Under the pieces are notes generated by a model, which was given only the letters and a program-made list of their open reading frames with translations, had not been told where the DNA came from and did not search any database. A program made the translations under genes and the position numbers. DNA of 7,546 nucleotides from ANME-2 cluster archaeon (lineage in GTDB: Archaea > Halobacteriota > Methanosarcinia > Methanosarcinales > Methanocomedenaceae). Location of the stretch: positions 1 through 7,546 of the forward strand of contig JAMJFQ010000045.1 in the NCBI GenBank assembly GCA_023544605.1, in the 5' to 3' direction. This document shows, one piece after another, positions 1 to 5,575 of this stretch (position 1 is the stretch's first letter; each line of letters opens with the position of its first letter).

Positions 1-1
1 C

Positions 2-322
2 ATCGAGCCCCCCGCAGATGACCTCATCAAAGCACTGGCAGTGCTCTTTGAAAACGGCGGCAGGATAAAACAAAAGGAGTACATCTTCGCCCTGGAAGAA
101 GGAGGATTGCTAAAAGATGTCACAACAGGCAGCGGCAAGCGAAAAGAAGTTACCAAAAAAGGATATGCCAGGGCTAAAAGGCAGTACTTTGAGAAACTCG
201 AAGACAAGGAATGGATCGTTAAAAAAGGAAAAGGACGCTCGTCATTCATAGAGATTACCAAAGAAGGGGAGAATACATTCCAAACGTTCAAGGATGTTGC
301 TACTGCCGGTTCAAATCTTTAA
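2..322 (+). CDS. C-terminal part of an unrecognised protein with a winged-helix-like domain (5' end outside the window)
   Basis: The frame is open from the left edge and ends at TAA (320-322), so only the last 106 residues are visible. A GTG at 41 could serve as a start, but the codons before it already read as a sensible amphipathic helix (IEPPADDLIKALAVLFENGG) and no ribosome binding site precedes it, so I treat the gene as truncated by the window. The visible part is rich in Lys and Glu and looks like a winged helix: helix, KQKEYIFALEEGGLL, then a basic helix (VTKKGYARAKRQYFEKLEDK), and a beta wing (EWIVKKGKGRSSFIEITKEG). This suggests nucleic-acid binding, but I do not recognise the family and assign no function. 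A MITE-like element begins eight bases after the stop. Confidence 0.6.
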   Translation: MEPPADDLIKALAVLFENGGRIKQKEYIFALEEGGLLKDVTTGSGKRKEVTKKGYARAKRQYFEKLEDKEWIVKKGKGRSSFIEITKEGENTFQTFKDVATAGSNL

Positions 323-330
323 CTTATAAT

Positions 331-508
331 GACACAATACCAAAATCCAGTTATTCTAACGAATATATCAGATGCAGATGCGACTACAAATCTGTGTAAA
401 TCTGTGAAATCCGTGTCTTTTTATTTTTTCAGACACGGATTAACTCTGATTGACACCGATTTTACCTAAAGTCGGTGTCTAAAAAATAACTGAAAATGGG
501 ACAGTGCC
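331..508. mobile_element. MITE-like non-autonomous element, copy 1 (older copy)
   Basis: This 178-bp element has no coding capacity and is roughly 85% identical by eye to 877-1052 over its whole length. Its ends are imperfect inverted repeats (331-355 against 485-508, reading GACACAATACC at the left and GGCACTGTCCC in reverse complement at the right). The flanking 9-mers ACTTATAAT (322-330) and ACATCTAAT (509-517) agree at 7 of 9 positions, as expected for a decayed target-site duplication. The interior folds into a long hairpin with a perfect 11-bp core (408-418 with 431-441). A second short inverted repeat, GACACCGA (452-459) with TCGGTGTC (472-479), lies in the right half. The transposase that mobilises it is not in the window. 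Confidence 0.75.
388..461. repeat. Internal long hairpin of MITE copy 1
   Basis: The left arm consists of three units spaced 10 nt apart: AAATCTGTGT (388-397), AAATCTGTGA (398-407) and AATCCGTGTC (408-417). The right arm carries the inverted counterpart. The core AATCCGTGTCT (408-418) pairs perfectly with AGACACGGATT (431-441) across a 12-nt T-rich loop, and pairing continues outward with some mismatches to about 388 and 461. Confidence 0.8.
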
Positions 509-867
509 ACATCTAATAACCCTTAAATGTATATCTTTTCTTAACCTCCAATGTATTGGTGTTTTTCTATCTCATGCTTCAAAGTCACATGCACCCCAAG
601 ACATTAAAAATACAATAAAAAATGGATCATTCAAGATCGTATGGGTAAATTTTCACTATTTTAGTTGGTGAGGTTAAATTTATCATTACGTTCTTTGCGT
701 TCTTTGCGCCCTTTGCGGTGAAATAGCATAAACATCACTGAATCAGACTACGTTTATTATATTCCACTGCAAAGTACGCAAAGGGCGCGAAGAATCCAAT
801 CGTTTGTCTATGATACCCACTTAATGTTAAAGAGAGCCTAAAAAAATAAACCAAAAATACCCCTATC
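509..867. other. AT-rich intergenic stretch between the two MITE copies
   Basis: I see no convincing gene here: stops are frequent in every frame and no ribosome binding site precedes a usable open frame. The stretch is AT-rich. Its only clear structure is the CTTTGCG-type foldback at 691-794. No tRNA, rRNA or CRISPR repeat is visible. Confidence 0.6.
691..794. repeat. Foldback repeat built of 9-nt CTTTGCG units
   Basis: The left arm (691-725) is three 9-nt units, TTCTTTGCG, TTCTTTGCG and CCCTTTGCG, followed by GTGAAATA. The right arm (760-794), read in reverse complement, has the same plan: TTCTTCGCG, CCCTTTGCG, TACTTTGCA and GTGGAATA, about 28 of 35 positions matching in that register. Shifted by one unit, 700-717 pairs with 777-794 with one mismatch in 18, including a perfect 12-bp core (706-717 with 777-788). 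The loop adds ATAAAC (728-733) with GTTTAT (752-757). From memory, similar CTTTGCG repeats are scattered in intergenic DNA of many environmental genomes, but their role is unknown to me. Confidence 0.75.
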
Positions 868-876
868 CCCAAAACC
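868..876 (+). repeat. Left target-site duplication of MITE copy 2
   Basis: CCCAAAACC sits directly against the left end of the element and is repeated exactly at 1053-1061 against the right end. A 9-bp duplication flanking inverted termini is the classic scar of transposition. One extra C on either side makes the exact boundary uncertain by a base. Confidence 0.8.
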
Positions 877-1052
877 GACACAATACCAAAATCCAGTTAT
901 ACAGCGAATATATCAGATGCAAATGCGACTACAAATCAGTGTGAATCTGTGAAATCTGTGTCTATTTATTTTTCAGACACAGATTTCACTGATTAACACA
1001 GATTTTACCCTAAGTCGGTGTCAACAAAATAACTGATTTTTGGTACAGTGCC
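877..1052. mobile_element. MITE-like non-autonomous element, copy 2 (younger copy)
   Basis: This 176-bp element has no open frame of note. Its terminal inverted repeats are 24 bp long with 19 matches: GACACAATACCAAAATCC... at 877-900, and GGCACTGTACCAAAAATC... in reverse complement of 1029-1052. It is bounded by a perfect 9-bp direct repeat, CCCAAAACC. The centre is a hairpin with a perfect 12-bp core (952-963 with 975-986, 11-nt loop) that extends to 28 of 32 paired positions (932-963 with 975-1006). The better inverted repeats and intact duplication suggest it inserted more recently than copy 1. It ends about 82 bases before the tautomerase start, so it may have moved into that gene's upstream region. 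The mobilising transposase family is unknown; a 9-bp duplication fits several IS families. Confidence 0.85.
932..1006. repeat. Internal long hairpin of MITE copy 2
   Basis: The arms 932-963 and 975-1006 pair at 28 of 32 positions around an 11-nt loop. The 12-bp core, AAATCTGTGTCT with AGACACAGATTT, is perfect. Compared with copy 1, one core base pair has changed from C-G (412/437) to T-A (957/981), so pairing is kept although the sequence differs. Confidence 0.8.
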
Positions 1053-1061
1053 CCCAAAACC
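1053..1061 (+). repeat. Right target-site duplication of MITE copy 2
   Basis: CCCAAAACC here is identical to 868-876 on the other side of the element. Confidence 0.8.
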
Positions 1062-1067
1062 TAACAA

Positions 1068-1080
1068 ACTATAAAATACA
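1068..1080 (+). promoter_or_regulatory. Possible TATA box for the tautomerase gene
   Basis: ACTATAAAATACA resembles an archaeal box A and lies about 55-65 bases before the ATG at 1135. That would put transcription start near 1100-1105 and leave a short leader containing the AGAGGT ribosome binding site (1121-1126). The region is AT-rich, so chance similarity is possible. The box lies only 15 bases beyond the MITE's right end. Confidence 0.35.
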
Positions 1081-1134
1081 CATAAGCACTAACAACATAC
1101 TAAACCCCAAATCAAAAACCAGAGGTACATCAAA

Positions 1135-1332
1135 ATGCCAATAATAACAATAGACGGAACCCACTTTACCAAAGAACAGAAGAAAGACCTGATAGAATCT
1201 TTCACCCGCGAAGCCGCCAGGATCACAAAGATCCCCAGCCAGGCCTTTGTCGTACAGATCAATGAAAATTCTTCTGATAACTGGGGTGTGGGCGGCGAAC
1301 TGCTGTCCGAGCGGATGGCAAAAGGCCGGTAA
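1135..1332 (+). CDS. 4-oxalocrotonate tautomerase family protein, DmpI-like
   Basis: This 65-residue protein matches the usual size of a 4-OT subunit (about 60-65 residues). It begins Met-Pro-Ile-Ile; removal of Met exposes the N-terminal proline that acts as the general base in this superfamily. The order beta strand (PIITIDGTHF), helix (KEQKKDLIESFTREAARI), second strand (AFVVQINEN) and the C-terminal DNWGVGGELLSERM segment fits the family. The NxGVGG turn followed by a helix recalls the archaeal DmpI subgroup. Family members catalyse keto-enol tautomerisation of 2-oxo acids, or promiscuous relatives of that reaction, as small oligomers in the cytoplasm; the true substrate here is unknown. 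The start is supported by AGAGGT eight bases upstream. It is followed 69 bases later by a ferredoxin on the same strand, with no neighbouring aromatic catabolism genes. Confidence 0.88.
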   Translation: MPIITIDGTHFTKEQKKDLIESFTREAARITKIPSQAFVVQINENSSDNWGVGGELLSERMAKGR

Positions 1333-1350
1333 AACATACGTTAAAAACCA

Positions 1351-1358
1351 TTATATTG
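1351..1358 (+). promoter_or_regulatory. Weak TATA-like box before the ferredoxin gene
   Basis: TTATATTG lies 43 bases before the ferredoxin ATG, a plausible distance for an archaeal promoter with a short leader. The ferredoxin could therefore be transcribed independently of the tautomerase. The evidence is sequence resemblance only. Confidence 0.25.
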
Positions 1359-1401
1359 TCCAAAGATAGAACGCAATAAGAACATCAATGAGGGTATCCA
1401 A

Positions 1402-1605
1402 ATGACAAACCAGGATAAGAAATTGGTGTGGAATGAGGACCTTTGCGCCGGGTGCGGCACCTGTGAGCGGAGTTGTCCCAGTGAACCCAGGGCCATTGTC
1501 ATAACCGGAGGCAAAGCCACGATCAATTATGACCTGTGTGATGCATGTGGCATTTGTGTCAAGGAATGCCCGGTCAAAGCACTGAGCTTTGAAGTAATAG
1601 CATGA
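1402..1605 (+). CDS. Small 2[4Fe-4S] ferredoxin
   Basis: This 67-residue protein contains two classical cluster motifs of the form CxxCxxCxxxCP: Cys15, Cys18, Cys21, Cys25-Pro26 and Cys46, Cys49, Cys52, Cys56-Pro57. In ferredoxins of this fold, the last cysteine of each motif completes the other cluster. The length is typical of bacterial and archaeal 8Fe ferredoxins. There is no signal peptide or membrane segment, so it is a cytoplasmic one-electron carrier. The partner enzyme cannot be told from the context: no oxidoreductase gene is adjacent. The first half carries a slightly longer linker (SEPRAIVITGGKATINYD), as is common in these proteins. GAGGG seven bases upstream of the ATG supports the start. 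The gene converges on the helicase gene, 67 bases away. Confidence 0.93.
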   Translation: MTNQDKKLVWNEDLCAGCGTCERSCPSEPRAIVITGGKATINYDLCDACGICVKECPVKALSFEVIA

Positions 1606-1672
1606 CAGCATTTAGAAAAGCATCAACTTTAACATTATTAGCACGTGCCCTTCCATAAGCCACACTGCACCA

Positions 1673-4135
1673 CTACCCTACAATGCATCCAAACAGCTCC
1701 CCGGCCCGCTTCACCATTGCCTCATCTCCCAGCACAGCAGCAACCTCCCCCACCGCCTCCAGGTTCCTGGCTGCAAACTCAAGATATTCCCCCACATCAC
1801 CGGCATAGGCAAATATACCATACCGGGCGGTCAGTGTATCAATTATCCTGGTGGCCGACAGCCCCTCACACCGCATCTCCATCAGCTTGCGGGAAAACTT
1901 CCGCTCAGGACAGCCGCAGTAAGGTGAGGACTTGCAGTTGCAGCTCAGAAAATCTTTGGCAAAATCGATCAGTTTTTGGCTTGTTGCACTATCCAGCCTG
2001 GCCAGGCTCTCTCCTGACAATGCCATCTCCATTGCACCACCCTGGAACACCCGGGATGGCAGGCGCATGTTCAGGGTGGCAGCAATACGGTCAGCCCCTG
2101 CAAAGAACGCCCGGTCGAACACCTCCAGACCCGTAACTATCTCGTCAGGCTCCAGTCCGGCCTCTATCCCATCCTTTATCACATCCACCTGTTCAGGGTT
2201 CAGGAAATGTTTGACCATTATTTGCCCCATCCTGGTAAGCTGGACCTTTGTCCCTGACACCTTCACATAACCCATATCCTGCAATTTGCCTGCCAGGTAG
2301 TCCGCATCCCCACCGCCAAGCCTCAACGACTCTACTTTGCGAATAACATTCAGATCATCCCACACAGCCGCCGATACCGCCACCTGCTCAAGTACAGCAT
2401 CTTCGCCAGACTCCACATCAATGGGGGCAACAACCCCACGAAGCAGCCGAAACGCCACCTTATCCTCACTCTCACCCTGCCCAAAACTCTTATCAGGTTC
2501 TGCCATGACCACCACCACACCCTTGTCATGATAATCAGGCCTGCCTGCCCGCCCCTGCATCTGCAGGAACTCGCCCTGTCCCAGCCACTCAATACCCATA
2601 GCCAGACCCTCAAATATCACCTGGGACGCAGGGAAATCCACACCTGCTGCCAGGGCGGCAGTAGTCACTACCACCGGAAGTTGGCCCTTACCAAACTCCT
2701 GCTCTATCTGCCTGCGCTGCTGGTACGGCAGACCTGCATGATAGGCGGCCGAACGGATCTGCAGTGCATCCGACAATCTGTGGCAGTTATGCCTCGAATT
2801 AGTGAACACGATGGTCTGCCCCCTGAACCCCTTTGTGGACTTGCGGTCATATTCCTCCCGGGCAAGCTGATTTATGAGCCGCAGCTTTTCGGACGGGCCG
2901 CCAAATATCAGGTGACGCTCCAGGGGTACCGGCCGCTCTTCATATTCGATAAGTACACTACCCAGTGCACCTGCAAGCCTGCCCGGCTCACCCACAGTAG
3001 CAGAGAGATAAATGAACTGACTTCGGGAATACAGGTGCCTGAGCCGGGCTATCAGGCCGTCCAGGCGCGGTCCACGCTCCGGGTCCTGGATCATGTGCAC
3101 CTCGTCCATCACTACCGTACCCACTTTACCCAGCTTGCGTACACCTCCCAGGCGAAGCAGGTAGTCGATACCCTCATAGGTACCCACTATAATGTCTGAA
3201 TCAAGAGATGTGCGCAATCGGTTGCGTTTCCTACCACCAATACGGCTCTGACCCACCCGTATAGCCGTGGTAAGCCCCAACGGCCCGTATTTTTCCCTGA
3301 ACTGGTCGTACTTCTGGTTGGCAAGTGCCACAAGCGGCACCAAGAACAGCATTTTACCCCTGCCGGATAAGATGTTGCCCACCCCTGCCATCTCTCCAAC
3401 CAGGGTCTTGCCAGTAGCAGTTGCAGAGACCACCAGCTGGTTTTTGCCCTTTAGTAATCCTGAAGCAATTGAAAGTGACTGTACCGGAAGCAGCGTATCA
3501 GGAAGGATACCTTTCAGGCGCTCATCCATATCGAGGTCCCCTACCTTCAACAAGCCCATCTGCGAACTTGCCTGTACCTCATCGAACAGGGTCAGTTCAC
3601 GATCCATCTTTTTAGGGTCCAGCAACACCAACATGCGGTTCAGGTCCCGTGTCCTGATCAGTTGCTGGAACATTCTTTCGATCCCTTCCTCACCCATCCT
3701 TCTGCCACAGAGGTTTATTTCCCTGTGCAGTTCTGAAAGAGCACAGTTCTCGCAAATAAACTCGCCCCGGTACCTGATAGAACCTTTATCCACAGGTATA
3801 AACCGCCCCTCTGACAGACATGTACGGCATACTTCCACTCGTTCATGGGTCAGGTGGTAACCATCCAGCATCTTGAGAAAATCCGTTTCAGATGCCTCAT
3901 CTCCGTGTCCGGATACCAGGATCAGTTCTGCCATGCGCAGCAGGTCGACTGCTTCGGTAGGGGCCCTGATATTTTCGCTCTCTCCTTCGATCAGCCGGAA
4001 CTTGAAAGGCCGGGGCCCTTTGGATGTATGTTTTAAAATGAGAATACCTTTTAACGATGCAGTACTGCTACCGTTCTTTAAAACTAATAGTTCAACAGCT
4101 GTTCTGGTTGGCCTAATCAGCACAATGAACGACAT
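1673..4135 (-). CDS. Large SF2 DExH-box (Ski2/Hel308-like) helicase with two cysteine clusters
   Basis: With the ATG at 4133-4135 this is 820 residues. An in-frame TTG six bases upstream (4139-4141, giving 822) is possible, but neither has a clear ribosome binding site and ATG is the likelier start. The following positions use the 822 numbering. SF2 motifs occur in order: Q-like Gln221; Walker A SATATGKT (239-246, Lys245); Ia LVPLVALANQ (267-276); Ib around 319-326; motif II DEVH (346-349); motif III SAT (380-382); motif IV TIVFTNSR (443-450); motif V TTAALAAGVDFP (493-504); motif VI QMQGRAGRP (527-535). All catalytic residues are present, so it should be an active ATP-dependent nucleic-acid helicase or translocase. 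Outside the core are CxxC pairs at Cys105/108 and Cys130/133, probably one zinc site, and a C-terminal cluster at Cys734/736/742/744 (perhaps 758). The N-terminal ~210 residues and the cysteine-rich C-terminus fit, from memory, an archaeal DUF5814-type helicase family of unknown role. Likely in repair or RNA processing, but this is inference. It is the last gene of a unit with two regulators. Confidence 0.9.
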   Translation of the reverse strand: MSFIVLIRPTRTAVELLVLKNGSSTASLKGILILKHTSKGPRPFKFRLIEGESENIRAPTEAVDLLRMAELILVSGHGDEASETDFLKMLDGYHLTHERVEVCRTCLSEGRFIPVDKGSIRYRGEFICENCALSELHREINLCGRRMGEEGIERMFQQLIRTRDLNRMLVLLDPKKMDRELTLFDEVQASSQMGLLKVGDLDMDERLKGILPDTLLPVQSLSIASGLLKGKNQLVVSATATGKTLVGEMAGVGNILSGRGKMLFLVPLVALANQKYDQFREKYGPLGLTTAIRVGQSRIGGRKRNRLRTSLDSDIIVGTYEGIDYLLRLGGVRKLGKVGTVVMDEVHMIQDPERGPRLDGLIARLRHLYSRSQFIYLSATVGEPGRLAGALGSVLIEYEERPVPLERHLIFGGPSEKLRLINQLAREEYDRKSTKGFRGQTIVFTNSRHNCHRLSDALQIRSAAYHAGLPYQQRRQIEQEFGKGQLPVVVTTAALAAGVDFPASQVIFEGLAMGIEWLGQGEFLQMQGRAGRPDYHDKGVVVVMAEPDKSFGQGESEDKVAFRLLRGVVAPIDVESGEDAVLEQVAVSAAVWDDLNVIRKVESLRLGGGDADYLAGKLQDMGYVKVSGTKVQLTRMGQIMVKHFLNPEQVDVIKDGIEAGLEPDEIVTGLEVFDRAFFAGADRIAATLNMRLPSRVFQGGAMEMALSGESLARLDSATSQKLIDFAKDFLSCNCKSSPYCGCPERKFSRKLMEMRCEGLSATRIIDTLTARYGIFAYAGDVGEYLEFAARNLEAVGEVAAVLGDEAMVKRAGELFGCIVG

Positions 4136-4147
4136 ATTCAAAAACTA

Positions 4148-4933
4148 TCATTTGCGTAGGTCATGGAGGTCATACGCCAGACCTTCGGACTCAAGCCTGT
4201 TCAATAGTTCGGGCACTTCTTCATCCACAGACACCACAATAGAAGATAGACCATGGAAGGCGGCTTCAACCACCGATTCCTTTGTACCGAACATAATATT
4301 GGGTTCCCTGGCTATACTGCGAAGCGCGATCAGGGATTCCACGCCCAGCACGCATAGATAATGTGCATCCTCGGTCAGTTCCCTGAGCATTTCCAGGTTC
4401 ACATTCCTGGAACCACCTCGTTCCACCCTGGGCACCTTACATACCGTTACCTTCACATCCTCCAGTTCAATCAGGCCGTGCAGGTCAGTTACTCCCACAT
4501 CCTCACCCGATCTTACATCTGATATCAGGACCCCGGTAGCTCCACCGTCTTGAAGGGGAACCGCATATAACAATCCATCCCTCATGACAAGTGATACTTT
4601 CTGGCCAGCCTTATTATCTTCGTCTGCAATGGCTGTCCAGACAGATACGTGGCTTATGATGTCTTCCATCACATATCTTGCATATCGCTTCAATTCGGCT
4701 GTACGCTCAAGTACCCATTCAATTCCCTTTTTAGTGACTTTATACCGTACCCGGCCGTCAGAAAAAATCAGCCCGTCATCAGTAAGTTCCTTAACGTATT
4801 CAGAAACAGCCTGGGGAGTTATTCCTACCTTGTCAGCAATCTCCTTCTGGCGTACATTTGGCTGGTGGGCCGCTATTTCCACAAGGATCTGAAATTTCGT
4901 ACTTTCTTTTTTGCTATGAAGTAGGTTTATCAT
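4148..4933 (-). CDS. Winged-helix transcriptional regulator with a C-terminal probable sensor domain
   Basis: This 261-residue protein has an N-terminal winged helix. Residues 13-24 form helix 1. Residues 27-50 form the helix-turn-helix RQKEIADKVGITPQAVSEYV, with the recognition helix about 39-50. The wing is at 56-68 (FSDGRVRYKVTKKG). A helical linker (71-95) leads to a ~165-residue alpha/beta domain (96-261) with alternating strands and helices, including GVLISDV, AHYLCVLGVESLIAL and SSIVVSVDEEVPELL. This could bind a small molecule or mediate dimerisation, but I recognise no ligand signature. Archaeal predicted regulators of this length and layout are widespread; the target is unknown. Its ATG overlaps the TGA of the upstream regulator as ATGA, and GGTG seven bases before the ATG may also serve it, so translation is probably coupled. 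The helicase begins about 12 bases after its stop, which suggests one transcript. There is no membrane segment. Confidence 0.8.
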   Translation of the reverse strand: MINLLHSKKESTKFQILVEIAAHQPNVRQKEIADKVGITPQAVSEYVKELTDDGLIFSDGRVRYKVTKKGIEWVLERTAELKRYARYVMEDIISHVSVWTAIADEDNKAGQKVSLVMRDGLLYAVPLQDGGATGVLISDVRSGEDVGVTDLHGLIELEDVKVTVCKVPRVERGGSRNVNLEMLRELTEDAHYLCVLGVESLIALRSIAREPNIMFGTKESVVEAAFHGLSSIVVSVDEEVPELLNRLESEGLAYDLHDLRK

Positions 4934-5439
4934 TCAAGAGCACCGATGAATTCGATTCTCTGACCCTTAACAAGCAGATTATTGGAACGCCGTGCTATTC
5001 CCCTCAAATACAGCGGACTTGTACCCACTACCCTCGACAGACCGGTCATAGACTGATTGCCATTGACAACTTCAGTCTCTATCTGCTCCATCATATTCTT
5101 GATGTCGTCGTCACAACTGAATGTTATCATGAGCAGGTCAGACAGATCCTCGACAGAACACTGGAAATTTACCTGTATCTTGGAATATGAAGAGTGATAT
5201 TCTTTTGTAGGAGTTTTACCGGGTTCAGGCATCCGCCATTTGCTCTCTACAAGACCGCTCTTCTTTAAAATGATAAGACTTTCTCCTGCATCAAACTCAA
5301 GCATTTCCTTGAGTTCTTCTTCGGTGTACCAATCCACCATAAGATGGTCAAAGACTTTCTTGTGGGTATCAGACCCGAATGTTCGTAAAAGTGGAACCAG
5401 ATCAGATGGATCATTTATAATGCGAGTTCGTTTACCCAT
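4930..5439 (-). CDS. ArsR-like winged-helix transcriptional regulator
   Basis: This 169-residue protein has a central winged helix. Residues 24-35 (DTHKKVFDHLMV) form helix 1, YTEEELKEML (38-47) helix 2, and AGESLIILKKSGLVES (51-66) the recognition helix and following turn. The wing (67-95) contains the PGKTPTKEYHSSYSKIQV segment, a pattern I associate with archaeal ArsR-type regulators. The C-terminal 70 residues are helical (VEDLSDLLMITFS; IKNMMEQIETEV) and probably mediate dimerisation. No metal-binding cysteine motif of classical ArsR (CxC near the recognition helix) is present; the only cysteines are Cys94 and Cys109, so metal sensing is unlikely from sequence. The start at 5439 is supported by AGAGGT eight bases upstream. 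It is the first gene of a three-gene unit, and the perfect inverted repeat just upstream could be its own operator. Confidence 0.8.
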   Translation of the reverse strand: MGKRTRIINDPSDLVPLLRTFGSDTHKKVFDHLMVDWYTEEELKEMLEFDAGESLIILKKSGLVESKWRMPEPGKTPTKEYHSSYSKIQVNFQCSVEDLSDLLMITFSCDDDIKNMMEQIETEVVNGNQSMTGLSRVVGTSPLYLRGIARRSNNLLVKGQRIEFIGALE

Positions 5440-5485
5440 TTACCATAACCTCTTAGTTATATATGGTCTTCAAATCTGATAAAGC

Positions 5486-5508
5486 TTTTCGAGAAAAAAA
5501 ATCGAAAA
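5486..5508. promoter_or_regulatory. Perfect 7-bp inverted repeat with oligo-A/T spacer: operator or terminator
   Basis: TTTTCGA (5486-5492) and TCGAAAA (5502-5508) are perfect inverted arms around a 9-nt spacer that reads as eight T residues plus a C on the minus strand. It lies 47-69 bases upstream of the ArsR-like start and about 70-90 bases after the tubulin-like gene's stop. It may be an operator for the regulator immediately downstream, or the T tract may terminate the upstream transcript, since archaeal termination relies on oligo-T. The sequence alone does not decide. Confidence 0.45.
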
Positions 5509-5540
5509 CCACAGATAATCCTTAAGCAGGGTCAATAGGG

Positions 5541-5550
5541 AAATATAAAG
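5541..5550 (-). promoter_or_regulatory. Possible TATA box for the regulator-helicase unit
   Basis: Read on the minus strand, CTTTATATTT matches the archaeal box A pattern well. Transcription would start near 5520, leaving an ~80-nt leader before the ArsR-like ATG and placing the inverted repeat of 5486-5508 just after the start site. Another TATA-like stretch (ATATATA near 5457-5463) is too close to the ATG to suit the observed ribosome binding site. Confidence 0.4.
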
Positions 5551-5575
5551 ACTTTAAATAGGAAATTAGGCCGTT

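Noticed and set aside
331..508. Riboswitch or intrinsic terminator as the primary explanation of the hairpin
   Set aside because: The same structure recurs at 877-1052 with shared ends and target-site duplications, which a transposed element explains better. A secondary regulatory role remains possible.
691..794. CRISPR array
   Set aside because: The repeats are short 9-nt units without unique spacers and are arranged as inverted arms; they form a foldback, not a CRISPR array.
1089..1611. Minus-strand open frames opposite the tautomerase and ferredoxin
   Set aside because: The + strand frames have complete family signatures and ribosome binding sites; the antisense frames have neither.
1606..1675. 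Possible pyrrolysine read-through of the helicase TAG stop
   Set aside because: The frame continues about 34 codons past TAG, which some Methanosarcinales could in principle decode. However, the extension runs into the convergent ferredoxin gene and has no recognisable character, so TAG is taken as a normal stop.
1645..2270. Open frames on the + strand opposite the helicase C-terminus
   Set aside because: They are low-complexity Pro/Ser/Thr-rich translations antisense to a well-supported helicase frame, with no ribosome binding site or recognisable domain.
2528..3860. Longer + strand open frames (223 and 197 codons) opposite the helicase core
   Set aside because: They mirror the conserved helicase motifs on the other strand and show no domain of their own; they are shadows of a GC-richer coding region.
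4155..4175. Direct repeat AGGTCAT at the end of the second regulator gene
   Set aside because: It is explained by the repeated Asp-Leu codons of the C-terminal DLHDL segment and is too short to be a separate element.
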